A stretch of 64,000 nucleotides of DNA from Amia ocellicauda (taxonomy: Eukaryota; Chordata; Actinopteri; Amiiformes; Amiidae): contig NC_089858.1 in assembly GCF_036373705.1 (NCBI RefSeq), positions 32,776,749-32,840,748 on the forward strand. Direction: 5' to 3'. The notes under the pieces were generated by a model, which saw nothing but the letters and a program-made list of their open reading frames with translations, had not been told where the DNA came from and searched no databases. This document shows positions 18,601 through 30,686 of this stretch, piece by piece. The position numbers and the translations under genes are program-made. The stretch's first letter is position 1, and each line of letters starts with the position of its first letter.

Positions 18601-19436
18601 CTTAAAAGTCAGTTCATAGTAGAAAAGTACAGTAACGGTGTAGAAATAGAAAGTACAAATGCTATGAAGAAAAGTCACTGTCTTACCTGCATCAGACACA
18701 GGGCCGGGGGGGAAAGAACTCATTTGTGGCAAAGTTGAAGGGCCCATGAGCAGTGGGCTCCTTCCTGGCCTGCAGAGACAGGTCTGCCGACAGAGCTGGG
18801 AGGATCCGGCGGACAACATCTGTCGCCTCCTTGCTGCTCTCCCACCTTGTCTGATTGCCTCCCTGAAAAGCAAAGGTAACACTTTGCAATCAAAGTCGCT
18901 TGGTTATGTAATAAAGATATGTATCGCACATTATGGCAGTTAATCGAACCTGCAGTTTTAATTGTTGGAGATTGAACACTTTTTCCATCCTGCCTGTCAT
19001 TACCAATATATATATATTTATATGCTTTTCTTTCCTCAGTCTTGCCCAGAGTGCAGAGGTGTGTAGCAATAAAGTCACAGTTGTCTTGACTGAACAGTGT
19101 GGGTTATTATTGTTAAGTCCTGATGGCTGTAGCTGATGTTTAAATAAATCAATGGAGATAAAATGACAAGACCGACTTAGCTAGAACACACAGAAATGTT
19201 GATGCCGCAGCGGAGGAGGGGCGGGACCAGTAGCACAGCGGCCGGCCGTCCTGTGTCTCTGCGCGCTTCAGCCTTCGCTTCATGCAGAGCAAGAGCCGCA
19301 GCGATTTTGTTCCCCAAAACAGCAGATCCCTCGTCCCACGTTCAAGTTGCCGAGTGGATGGTCGTGCTGGTGAGTTTTATGCCATGGAAATGCAGTGCAA
19401 TAAATAAGACGTGATCTTTCACAATGTCCAAAAAGA

Positions 19437-19508
19437 TGGAAGCACCTGGACTCGAACCAGGGACGTAATGATTTATAGTCACCTGCTCTGCCGCTGAGCT
19501 ATACTCCC
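19437..19508 (-). tRNA. tRNA-Cys-like gene, AUA anticodon (unit 4)
   Basis: Identical to the unit 1 copy across the 72 nt, with both internal promoter boxes and a T5 terminator. Confidence 0.8.
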
Positions 19509-20599
19509 ACCATGGATGAGAGTCCGGCTCGTATGGGGCTGATAAAGTTGTGTGAACGCGTGTGAACTGGTTTCACATGGCTATTGAAATGGGTGGTGAC
19601 GTGATGCTTCTTGCTTTCCATGACGGCACATTCGGCCTCTATCGTCTTGTTCTCTGCACATCAGCCCCACAAGGGACGATCCAGGCATTGAGTGACGTCA
19701 GCGCTAAACCAGAACACTCCCAGCAGCCCCTGCGCCAGAGACAGCCCGTCTCCGTGTCCGGCCCGTGTCTGATGGCGGCTCTAAAGCTGCCGCTGCCGCT
19801 TCATGTCCCGGGAACAGCCCTGTGGCTTTTGTAGACGCCAGAGAGGCTGTGGCTTGTATAGGACTGCTATGCTAGGAGCACAGGTGAGTGGAGTAGCCGC
19901 AGCACTCCCGGGGTGCGAGTGAGCGAGTGCTTGTACTTGCTTTTGTGGGGACAGTTTTATGGCTGCACACCAACAACGTGGGGACAGAAATCGAGGTCCC
20001 CACTGTCCCGCCTATTGCAGTGAGTAGCGCAAGTCTCAAAAACATGTGCGCCATCAAAATGTCAGCTGCCGCCAGCGGTGCCGCTCCGCGGATAAAGCTG
20101 TGAGTGAAGACTCTGCCCCAGAGGCGCGCATGTGCGCTGCAGCTGTGACGCCCTTCGGTCACATGACGGGAAATGCAGGAGGGGAGGTGCAGATCGGTCA
20201 TTGCTTTTCCAGCTGGAAATACAGTGATTTTTACATACACACACGTTTTACCACACACTGATGTACATGATGTAGCCTGTTAGTTGTATGTTTTTTTTTT
20301 TTGTCAGTGAAAGAAACGATCTATTTCTGCTGCGTTTAGCCTTTTAATCAGCTTTTGATGTGCTACGATTTTGCAACGAAAGCTGTCAGTTTGACTGATT
20401 TGTTTTTCGAATGTATATTGTCATGCTAGCTATGCATCCGGAAGTATGTATGTCTAATTGAAAGTATTTTTAAATGGGTGTGTTTAGAATGTGCAGAATA
20501 GTCCATGTGATCGTAGGGAGTGTTGTGTAGATGCAGTGCTCTGCTGTGGCTTCTTGGCGTAGTTAAGGCAGATACAGGCCTCGTTTATGTCTTACTAAT

Positions 20600-20940
20600 G
20601 CAGTTGGAACATAAGAAACATAAGAGTTTACAAACGAGAGGAGGCCATTCGAGCCATCGTGCTCGTTTGGTGATCCAAGGATCCTATCCAGTCTGATTTT
20701 AAATGTCCCCAAATGTTCAGCTTGCACCCCATCGCCGGGGAGTTTGTTCAGACTGTGACGCCCCTCCGTGTGAAGGAGTGTCTCCTGTTTTCCGTCTCGA
20801 AAGCCCTGAAGCCCGATTTCCATGTGTGTCCCCGCTGATCTGGAAAAGCTCCTCTGGTCTGATGTGGTCGGTGCCTTTCATGATTTCCAAGACTTGATTC
20901 AAGTCCCCACTGTTCTGCAGTGTGCTGAAACTGAACACGT
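20600..20940 (-). mobile_element. CR1-type LINE tail (unit 4)
   Basis: Array copy of the fragment described at 2335. Confidence 0.75.
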
Positions 20941-21588
20941 GTACTGTAGCAAGTACATTCACTTCTCATTTTCACACTCATTTGGGCTCAGCTGTACCTT
21001 TTGATATTGATGTACCATTTCCGTCTGCTTTCATACCCGTGTACAGTAAATGGACGAAGGATGACTTGCTTACACGTAGCGATGCATCTTGAATTCAAAC
21101 TGCAGTGCCCTGTGACTGGCGTGTATCATTTTCAGTAGTATTGTAGCGCTCGGAGGGTCTTCCAATAGATAAGCCCAAGTCATATTTCAGGGTGCAACAG
21201 TGCGCCCTTTCCATTGTTTATGTAATGCCGCGCTGCTCGTATTCGGGTTTTTCCTGGCTCAGAATGGGCCCTTGGGGGGTGACTACACACGACAGTAGGC
21301 ATGATCGGTCCACGTACAGTAAAGGCAGTGAGTTACCTTATGACAGAAATCTATGCGTTTTCTTGTTATTTCTGACCGTTGGATAAACACAAATGTCTGT
21401 CATGCTTGAATAAATGAATCCCCATTAACAAAACTGGTTGAAACCAAAAAAGAATTGTATTACAACACTGGAAGGTGGGCAGGGGAGGGAGTTTGAGGGA
21501 GAGGGGTGTGGGGTTGGGAGAGGGGAGGCTGTCAGTTGCAGAGGTCACATCCTGCTTCAGAGCATTTCACTGTCCTCTTTGTATTAAA

Positions 21589-22762
21589 TCAACTCAATGA
21601 AAAGGATCTGACAAGGCCACGGTAGTCTATCTCGTCAGCCTCCGGTCCGTCAGTGGCCACCCTGCAGCACACGTCGAGGTGGTCATTCTTGAGCCGGTTC
21701 CTCAATGGCGTTTTCACCTGTTGAGAATTGAATGGAGAATGCAGTGATTGTGCCGTCGGCATATAATATGAACAATCCTGGAACGTTCTGGGGTGGGGCA
21801 TATACTGTATATTGCAGATTACACATCATGTTAACTTTATTTTTCCAGCTTGAGGGCAGAGAACAACCGCTCAACGTCTGCGGTCTGGACGGGGGCGGTG
21901 AGGGCAACGGCTGCTGCCAGGCTGAGGCGGGGATAAGTGACTGAGGCCTCCGGAGACACCAGCCAGAGGAGAACCTCCTCCGGTGATTTAGACTGCAAGC
22001 AAAGAAAAACGATGGAATAATGTCATTTGAGTATGAAGACTTATTTCCATGTTGAATGGTAGTTATGAAACGTACTGCAAATTGTCACTGACCCTTAGGT
22101 CTGGGCTCTTGACCCTGTCCGTGAGTACGTCCCACTCTTGGAGTAGGACAGACTCCTCCAGTCTGGGGCTCTGCTTAGCCAGAGCCCGCATCTCCTTCAG
22201 ACCAAAGTTTGGAGCGGGGTTTGCCAGCAGTTTACTCACTGTGAAAACACCAACGTTTTGCAGGGCACTGGTGCCGGGGTAGCGGTTATCGATGTTTTCC
22301 ACAAGCATAGAGAGGAATGGTTCCATCGCCTAGAATGAAAATAAATCATGTCAAATTCATGGATTATAAATATTATATATAGAGAGAGTATATACACTGT
22401 ATAGTACTTGTAATACGAGTCCTCTATCCCTGCTAGATAGCACTTCTCAGTTTTATCATGCTTCTTGTGTTTTCGATTTTGTTTTCCTGCTTGCTCCCTT
22501 TCCCGTAGCCCTTGACTGTGACCCTACATCTTGACAGCACTTAGCTTTTACCGTCCAGGATGTAGGGCGTCACTTACTGTACTTGCTTGTTTCAATTATA
22601 AATTGGAATTTGTCAAATGTATTTTGAATTGCTATGTTTCGTTTAATTGAATTTGTAATGATTGATGCCTTTTACTTAACTGTATTTTTTTTGCACTTTG
22701 TTTTACACTTATGTTGTAAGTCGCCCTGGATAAGGGCATCTGCCAAAAAAAATAATAATAAC

Positions 22763-22799
<37 letters not shown>

Positions 22800-23182
22800 G
22801 TAATAATAATATATCTATACTGTATATATCTCATACCGTTTTCCGGAACCTCTCCCAGATGCCCTCTTTTAAGTGGGCAGGAATTTCTTCCTGGAGTGCC
22901 TTCAGCCCGGTGTCGGAGGTCAGCCAGGACTTCCACCTGTCCCTAACTTGGGTCTTCTCCTTAAATAGGACCAAGGATGCCTTCAGTGCTGTCACCTATA
23001 ATACATAATTACAACACAATCATGTCACAGATGGCGGAGTCATCCTTCCATTGTTATAGACGTATACCGTTTTAGACTTTTATTGTCGACAACTACATAC
23101 ATACCTCCTGATCCACTTGAGAGAAGATAGGGGCTCTTGTTTGGAAGATCTGGAACTGCCTGTGCAGCTTCTCGTGCAGCAC
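21589..23182 (-). CDS. hAT-like gene tail, exons 2-6 (copy D)
   Basis: The exons are 23105-23182, 22837-22959, 22093-22329, 21846-21992 and 21589-21717. The organisation and open frame are the same as in copy C. Exon 4 encodes 79 residues (MEPFLSMLVENID near its start) and looks like the helical segment before the hAT dimerisation domain. The C-terminus reads RSFSLS rather than RSLSLS. Confidence 0.65.
22465..22817 (+). mobile_element. L2-like tail with (TAA)n (unit 4)
   Basis: Array copy of the tail at 4200, with the same short (TAA)n form as unit 3. Confidence 0.7.
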
Positions 23183-24018
23183 CTTAAAAGTCAGTTCATA
23201 GTAGAAAAGTACAGTAACGGTGTAGAAATAGAAAGTACAAATGCTATGAAGAAAAGTCACTGTCTTACCTGCATCAGACACAGGGCCGGGGGGGAAAGAA
23301 CTCATTTGTGGCAAAGTTGAAGGGCCCATGAGCAGTGGGCTCCTTCCTGGCCTGCAGAGACAGGTCTGCCGACAGAGCTGGGAGGATCCGGCGGACAACA
23401 TCTGTCGCCTCCTTGCTGCTCTCCCACCTTGTCTGATTGCCTCCCTGAAAAGCAAAGGTAACACTTTGCAATCAAAGTCGCTTGGTTATGTAATAAAGAT
23501 ATGTATCGCACATTATGGCAGTTAATCGAACCTGCAGTTTTAATTGTTGGAGATTGAACACTTTTTCCATCCTGCCTGTCATTACCAATATATATATATT
23601 TATATGCTTTTCTTTCCTCAGTCTTGCCCAGAGTGCAGAGGTGTGTAGCAATAAAGTCACAGTTGTCTTGACTGAACAGTGTGGGTTATTATTGTTAAGT
23701 CCTGATGGCTGTAGCTGATGTTTAAATAAATCAATGGAGATAAAATGACAAGACCGACTTAGCTAGAACACACAGAAATGTTGATGCCGCAGCGGAGGAG
23801 GGGCGGGACCAGTAGCACAGCGGCCGGCCGTCCTGTGTCTCTGCGCGCTTCAGCCTTCGCTTCATGCAGAGCAAGAGCCGCAGCGATTTTGTTCCCCAAA
23901 ACAGCAGATCCCTCGTCCCACGTTCAAGTTGCCGAGTGGATGGTCGTGCTGGTGAGTTTTATGCCATGGAAATGCAGTGCAATAAATAAGACGTGATCTT
24001 TCACAATGTCCAAAAAGA

Positions 24019-24090
24019 TGGAAGCACCTGGACTCGAACCAGGGACGTAATGATTTATAGTCACCTGCTCTGCCGCTGAGCTATACTCCC
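24019..24090 (-). tRNA. tRNA-Cys-like gene, AUA anticodon (unit 5)
   Basis: Identical to the unit 4 copy, exactly 4582 bp from it. Confidence 0.8.
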
Positions 24091-25181
24091 ACCATGGATG
24101 AGAGTCCGGCTCGTATGGGGCTGATAAAGTTGTGTGAACGCGTGTGAACTGGTTTCACATGGCTATTGAAATGGGTGGTGACGTGATGCTTCTTGCTTTC
24201 CATGACGGCACATTCGGCCTCTATCGTCTTGTTCTCTGCACATCAGCCCCACAAGGGACGATCCAGGCATTGAGTGACGTCAGCGCTAAACCAGAACACT
24301 CCCAGCAGCCCCTGCGCCAGAGACAGCCCGTCTCCGTGTCCGGCCCGTGTCTGATGGCGGCTCTAAAGCTGCCGCTGCCGCTTCATGTCCCGGGAACAGC
24401 CCTGTGGCTTTTGTAGACGCCAGAGAGGCTGTGGCTTGTATAGGACTGCTATGCTAGGAGCACCGGTGAGTGGAGTAGCCGCAGCACTCCCGGGGTGCGA
24501 GTGAGCGAGTGCTTGTACTTGCTTTTGTGGGGACAGTTTTATGGCTGCACACCAACAACGTGGGGACAGAAATCGAGGTCCCCACTTTCCCGCCTATTGC
24601 AGTGAGTAGCGCAAGTCTCAAAAACATGTGCGCCATCAAAATGTCAGCTGCCGCCAGCGGTGCCGCTCCGCGGATAAAGCTGTGAGTGAAGACTCTGCCC
24701 CAGAGGCGCGCATGTGCGCTGCAGCTGTGACGCCCTTCGGTCACATGACGGGAAATGCAGGAGGGGAGGTGCAGATCGGTCATTGCTTTTCCAGCTGGAA
24801 ATACAGTGATTTTTACATACACACACGTTTTACCACACACTGATGTACATGATGTAGCCTGTTAGTTGTATGTTTTTTTTTTTTGTCAGTGAAAGAAACG
24901 ATCTATTTCTGCTGCGTTTAGCCTTTTAATCAGCTTTTGATGTGCTACGATTTTGCAACGAAAGCTGTCAGTTTGACTGATTTGTTTTTCGAATGTATAT
25001 TGTCATGCTAGCTATGCATCCGGAAGTATGTATGTCTAATTGAAAGTATTTTTAAATGGGTGTGTTTAGAATGTGCAGAATAGTCCATGTGATCGTAGGG
25101 AGTGTTGTGTAGATGCAGTGCTCTGCTGTGGCTTCTTGGCGTAGTTAAGGCAGATACAGGCCTCGTTTATGTCTTACTAAT

Positions 25182-25522
25182 GCAGTTGGAACATAAGAAA
25201 CATAAGAGTTTACAAACGAGAGGAGGCCATTCGAGCCATCGTGCTCGTTTGGTGATCCAAGGATCCTATCCAGTCTGATTTTAAATGTCCCCAAATGTTC
25301 AGCTTGCACCCCATCGCCGGGGAGTTTGTTCAGACTGTGACGCCCCTCCGTGTGAAGGAGTGTCTCCTGTTTTCCGTCTCGAAAGCCCTGAAGCCCGATT
25401 TCCATGTGTGTCCCCGCTGATCTGGAAAAGCTCCTCTGGTCTGATGTGGTCGGTGCCTTTCATGATTTCCAAGACTTGATTCAAGTCCCCACTGTTCTGC
25501 AGTGTGCTGAAACTGAACACGT
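25182..25522 (-). mobile_element. CR1-type LINE tail (unit 5)
   Basis: Array copy of the fragment described at 2335. Confidence 0.75.
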
Positions 25523-26170
25523 GTACTGTAGCAAGTACATTCACTTCTCATTTTCACACTCATTTGGGCTCAGCTGTACCTTTTGATATTGATGTACCAT
25601 TTCCGTCTGCTTTCATACCCGTGTACAGTAAATGGACGAAGGATGACTTGCTTACACGTAGCGATGCATCTTGAATTCAAACTGCAGTGCCCTGTGACTG
25701 GCGTGTATCATTTTCAGTAGTATTGTAGCGCTCGGAGGGTCTTCCAATAGATAAGCCCAAGTCATATTTCAGGGTGCAACAGTGCGCCCTTTCCATTGTT
25801 TATGTAATGCCGCGCTGCTCGTATTCGGGTTTTTCCTGGCTCAGAATGGGCCCTTGGGGGGTGACTACACACGACAGTAGGCATGATCGGTCCACGTACA
25901 GTAAAGGCAGTGAGTTACCTTATGACAGAAATCTATGCGTTTTCTTGTTATTTCTGACCGTTGGATAAACACAAATGTCTGTCATGCTTGAATAAATGAA
26001 TCCCCATTAACAAAACTGGTTGAAACCAAAAAAGAATTGTATTACAACACTGGAAGGTGGGCAGGGGAGGGAGTTTGAGGGAGAGGGGTGTGGGGTTGGG
26101 AGAGGGGAGGCTGTCAGTTGCAGAGGTCACATCCTGCTTCAGAGCATTTCACTGTCCTCTTTGTATTAAA

Positions 26171-27344
26171 TCAACTCAATGAAAAGGATCTGACAAGGCC
26201 ACGGTAGTCTATCTCGTCAGCCTCCGGTCCGTCAGTGGCCACCCTGCAGCACACGTCGAGGTGGTCATTCTTGAGCCGGTTCCTCAATGGCGTTTTCACC
26301 TGTTGAGAATTGAATGGAGAATGCAGTGATTGTGCCGTCGGCATATAATATGAACAATCCTGGAACGTTCTGGGGTGGGGCATATACTGTATATTGCAGA
26401 TTACACATCATGTTAACTTTATTTTTCCAGCTTGAGGGCAGAGAACAACCGCTCAACGTCTGCGGTCTGGACGGGGGCGGTGAGGGCAACGGCTGCTGCC
26501 AGGCTGAGGCGGGGATAAGTGACTGAGGCCTCCGGAGACACCAGCCAGAGGAGAACCTCCTCCGGTGATTTAGACTGCAAGCAAAGAAAAACGATGGAAT
26601 AATGTCATTTGAGTATGAAGACTTATTTCCATGTTGAATGGTAGTTATGAAACGTACTGCAAATTGTCACTGACCCTTAGGTCTGGGCTCTTGACCCTGT
26701 CCGTGAGTACGTCCCACTCTTGGAGTAGGACAGACTCCTCCAGTCTGGGGCTCTGCTTAGCCAGAGCCCGCATCTCCTTCAGACCAAAGTTTGGAGCGGG
26801 GTTTGCCAGCAGTTTACTCACTGTGAAAACACCAACGTTTTGCAGGGCACTGGTGCCGGGGTAGCGGTTATCGATGTTTTCCACAAGCATAGAGAGGAAT
26901 GGTTCCATCGCCTAGAATGAAAATAAATCATGTCAAATTCATGGATTATAAATATTATATATAGAGAGAGTATATACACTGTATAGTACTTGTAATACGA
27001 GTCCTCTATCCCTGCTAGATAGCACTTCTCAGTTTTATCATGCTTCTTGTGTTTTCGATTTTGTTTTCCTGCTTGCTCCCTTTCCCGTAGCCCTTGACTG
27101 TGACCCTACATCTTGACAGCACTTAGCTTTTACCGTCCAGGATGTAGGGCGTCACTTACTGTACTTGCTTGTTTCAATTATAAATTGGAATTTGTCAAAT
27201 GTATTTTGAATTGCTATGTTTCGTTTAATTGAATTTGTAATGATTGATGCCTTTTACTTAACTGTATTTTTTTTGCACTTTGTTTTACACTTATGTTGTA
27301 AGTCGCCCTGGATAAGGGCATCTGCCAAAAAAAATAATAATAAC

Positions 27345-27381
<37 letters not shown>

Positions 27382-27764
27382 GTAATAATAATATATCTAT
27401 ACTGTATATATCTCATACCGTTTTCCGGAACCTCTCCCAGATGCCCTCTTTTAAGTGGGCAGGAATTTCTTCCTGGAGTGCCTTCAGCCCGGTGTCGGAG
27501 GTCAGCCAGGACTTCCACCTGTCCCTAACTTGGGTCTTCTCCTTAAATAGGACCAAGGATGCCTTCAGTGCTGTCACCTATAATACATAATTACAACACA
27601 ATCATGTCACAGATGGCGGAGTCATCCTTCCATTGTTATAGACGTATACCGTTTTAGACTTTTATTGTCGACAACTACATACATACCTCCTGATCCACTT
27701 GAGAGAAGATAGGGGCTCTTGTTTGGAAGATCTGGAACTGCCTGTGCAGCTTCTCGTGCAGCAC
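26171..27764 (-). CDS. hAT-like gene tail, exons 2-6 (copy E)
   Basis: The exons are 27687-27764, 27419-27541, 26675-26911, 26428-26574 and 26171-26299. The frame is open as in copies C and D. This is the rightmost complete copy; the next unit to the right is cut before exons 4-6. Confidence 0.65.
27047..27399 (+). mobile_element. L2-like tail with (TAA)n (unit 5)
   Basis: Array copy of the tail at 4200, same form as in unit 4. Confidence 0.7.
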
Positions 27765-28026
27765 CTTAAAAGTCAGTTCATAGTAGAAAAGTACAGTAAC
27801 GGTGTAGAAATAGAAAGTACAAATGCTATGAAGAAAAGTCACTGTCTTACCTGCATCAGACACAGGGCCGGGGGGGAAAGAACTCATTTGTGGCAAAGTT
27901 GAAGGGCCCATGAGCAGTGGGCTCCTTCCTGGCCTGCAGAGACAGGTCTGCCGACAGAGCTGGGAGGATCCGGCGGACAACATCTGTCGCCTCCTTGCTG
28001 CTCTCCCACCTTGTCTGATTGCCTCC
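27687..28026 (-). other. Exon-like block upstream of hAT exon 2 (all units), not in phase
   Basis: In each unit a block of 176 bp lies between TTTTCAG and GTAAGA on the minus strand (here 27851-28026; unit 1 421-596). It looks like an exon by its borders. One frame reads WESSKEATDVVRRILPALSA but meets a TGA just before the donor; the frame that is open ends in the wrong phase for exon 2. It may be untranslated, decayed or chance. I do not count it as coding. Confidence 0.35.
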
Positions 28027-28600
28027 CTGAAAAGCAAAGGTAACACTTTGCAATCAAAGTCGCTTGGTTATGTAATAAAGATATGTATCGCACATTATGG
28101 CAGTTAATCGAACCTGCAGTTTTAATTGTTGGAGATTGAACACTTTTTCCATCCTGCCTGTCATTACCAATATATATATATTTATATGCTTTTCTTTCCT
28201 CAGTCTTGCCCAGAGTGCAGAGGTGTGTAGCAATAAAGTCACAGTTGTCTTGACTGAACAGTGTGGGTTATTATTGTTAAGTCCTGATGGCTGTAGCTGA
28301 TGTTTAAATAAATCAATGGAGATAAAATGACAAGACCGACTTAGCTAGAACACACAGAAATGTTGATGCCGCAGCGGAGGAGGGGCGGGACCAGTAGCAC
28401 AGCGGCCGGCCGTCCTGTGTCTCTGCGCGCTTCAGCCTTCGCTTCATGCAGAGCAAGAGCCGCAGCGATTTTGTTCCCCAAAACAGCAGATCCCTCGTCC
28501 CACGTTCAAGTTGCCGAGTGGATGGTCGTGCTGGTGAGTTTTATGCCATGGAAATGCAGTGCAATAAATAAGACGTGATCTTTCACAATGTCCAAAAAGA

Positions 28601-28672
28601 TGGAAGCACCTGGACTCGAACCAGGGACGTAATGATTTATAGTCACCTGCTCTGCCGCTGAGCTATACTCCC
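28601..28672 (-). tRNA. tRNA-Cys-like gene, AUA anticodon (unit 6)
   Basis: Identical to the unit 5 copy, 4582 bp further on. Its upstream flank shares the 2-bp deletion with unit 3. Confidence 0.8.
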
Positions 28673-29759
28673 ACCATGGATGAGTCTGGCTCGTATGGGG
28701 CTGATAAAGTTGTGTGAACGCGTGTGAACTGGTTTCACATGGCTATTGAAATGGGTGGTGACGTGATGCTTCTTGCTTTCCATGACGGCACATTCGGCCT
28801 CTATCGTCTTGTTCTCTGCACATCAGCCCCACAAGGGACGATCCAGGCATTGAGTGACGTCAGCGCTAAACCAGAACACTCCCAGCAGCCCCTGCGCCAG
28901 AGACAGCCCGTCTCCGTGTCCGGCCCGTGTCTGATGGCGGCTCTAAAGCTGCCGCTGCCGCTTCATGTCCCGGGAACAGCCCTGTGGCTTTTGTAGACGC
29001 CAGAGAGGCTGTGGCTTGTATAGGACTGCTATGCTAGGAGCACCGGTGAGTGGAGTAGCCGCAGCACTCCCGGGGTGCGAGTGAGCGAGTGCTTGTACTT
29101 GCTTTTGTGGGGACAGTTTTATGGCTGCACACCAACAACGTGGGGACAGAAATCGAGGTCCCCACTGTCCCGCCTATTGCAGTGAGTAGCGCAAGTCTCA
29201 AAAACATGTGCGCCATCAAAATGTCAGCTGCCGCCAGCGGTGCCGCTCCGCGGATAAAGCTGTGAGTGAAGACTCTGCCCCAGAGGCGCGCATGTGCGCT
29301 GCAGCTGTGACGCCCTTCGGTCACATGACGGGAAATGCAGGAGGGGAGGTGCAGATCGGTCATTGCTTTTCCAGCTGGAAATACAGTGATTTTTACATAC
29401 ACACACGTTTTACCACACACTGATGTACATGATGTAGCCTGTTAGTTGTATGTTTTTTTTTTGTCAGTGAAAGAAACGATCTATTTCTGCTGCGTTTAGC
29501 CTTTTAATCAGCTTTTGATGTGCTACGATTTTGCAACGAAAGCTGTCAGTTTGACTGATTTGTTTTTCGAATGTATATTGTCATGCTAGCTATGCATCCG
29601 GAAGTATGTATGTCTAATTGAAAGTATTTTTAAATGGGTGTGTTTAGAATGTGCAGAATAGTCCATGTGATCGTAGGGAGTGTTGTGTAGATGCAGTGCT
29701 CTGCTGTGGCTTCTTGGCGTAGTTAAGGCAGATACAGGCCTCGTTTATTTCTTACTAAT

Positions 29760-30100
29760 GCAGTTGGAACATAAGAAACATAAGAGTTTACAAACGAGAG
29801 GAGGCCATTCGAGCCATCGTGCTCGTTTGGTGATCCAAGGATCCTATCCAGTCTGATTTTAAATGTCCCCAAATGTTCAGCTTGCACCCCATCGCCGGGG
29901 AGTTTGTTCAGACTGTGACGCCCCTCCGTGTGAAGGAGTGTCTCCTGTTTTCCGTCTCGAAAGCCCTGAAGCCCGATTTCCATGTGTGTCCCCGCTGATC
30001 TGGAAAAGCTCCTCTGGTCTGATGTGGTCGCTGCCTTTCATGATTTCCAAGACTTGATTCAAGTCCCCACTGTTCTGCAGTGTGCTGAAACTGAACACGT
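29760..30100 (-). mobile_element. CR1-type LINE tail (unit 6)
   Basis: Array copy of the fragment described at 2335. One base differs near 30031 (V/G to L/A in the overlapping frames). Confidence 0.75.
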
Positions 30101-30313
30101 GTACTGTAGCAAGTACATTCACTTCTCATTTTCACACTCATTTGGGCTCAGCTGTACCTTTTGATATTGATGTACCATTTCCGTCTGCTTTCATACCCGT
30201 GTACAGTAAATGGACGAAGGATGACTTGCTTACACGTAGCGATGCATCTTGAATTCAAACTGCAGTGCCCTGTGACTGGCGTGTATTATTTTCAGTAGTA
30301 TTGTAGCGCTCGG

Positions 30314-30686
30314 TAAGACTAAATACTTTTATTTCATAATTATTTTGCACTATATTTTGAACTTATGTTTAACTTACGTTGTAGTAGGCTTGGTCTGTGG
30401 ATAACTTGTGGGGGCGGCGCCCCAGCATCGCGTATTGACCAGCCGCCTCAGGTCCCAAGCTATAAATGACTGCACCCATGTTATTCGGGGCTCAGAGCTC
30501 AATCACCAGTTTCCCTCTCTATAATATTTGATTACCATTATACAATAAAACATGTATTGATTCCCGGCGGTGCTGTGGATTCCTAACTTATCCATTTGAA
30601 AGACAGTAAAATGCACAGTTAGCGGCAGTGTGAGCAGCGCTGCTTGATTTGCAGGCTGTCAGGCGGCGCCGAGAGACACCGCGTCC
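30314..30686. other. urah: Array edge to urah exon 1; possible LTR-like or promoter segment
   Basis: This unique sequence lies between the array and urah. Within it, about 30396-30594 starts with TG, ends with CA, has a TATAAA at 30461 and an AATAAA near 30544. That is the layout of a small solo LTR, but its two ends also share an inverted TGGATAA-like motif, so a MITE is possible. It could supply the urah promoter. I cannot tell these apart from sequence alone. Confidence 0.35.

Larger units (their letters stand above)
18267..22848. repeat. Array unit 4 (complete, 4582 bp)
   Basis: This is a complete unit. It shares several private variants with unit 5, for example ATC in place of ATT near 21127 and a T in the L2-like tail near 22548, so 4 and 5 look like each other's closest relatives. 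Confidence 0.93.
22849..27430. repeat. Array unit 5 (complete, 4582 bp)
   Basis: This is a complete unit, very close to unit 4. Confidence 0.93.
1..30313. repeat. Tandem array (macrosatellite) of a ~4.58-kb unit
   Basis: The same sequence recurs head to tail with start points at 1, 4602, 18267, 22849 and 27431. Complete neighbouring units are 4582 bp apart (4601 bp for unit 1 to 2, from longer microsatellites). Copies look nearly identical by eye, with scattered single-base differences, so amplification or homogenisation is recent. The array ends abruptly at about 30313, where unit sequence gives way to unrelated DNA, and continues off the left edge. Each unit holds hAT-like exons, a tRNA-like gene, a GC-rich block and two LINE-derived tails. 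Confidence 0.95.
27431..30313. repeat. Array unit 6, cut at the array's right edge
   Basis: Unit offsets 1 to about 2883 are present. Identity stops after the GCGCTCGG at about 30306-30313, and the following bases do not match any unit. This copy therefore lacks hAT exons 4-6 and the L2-like tail. It shares a 2-bp deletion next to the tRNA (near 28683) with unit 3. Confidence 0.9.
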
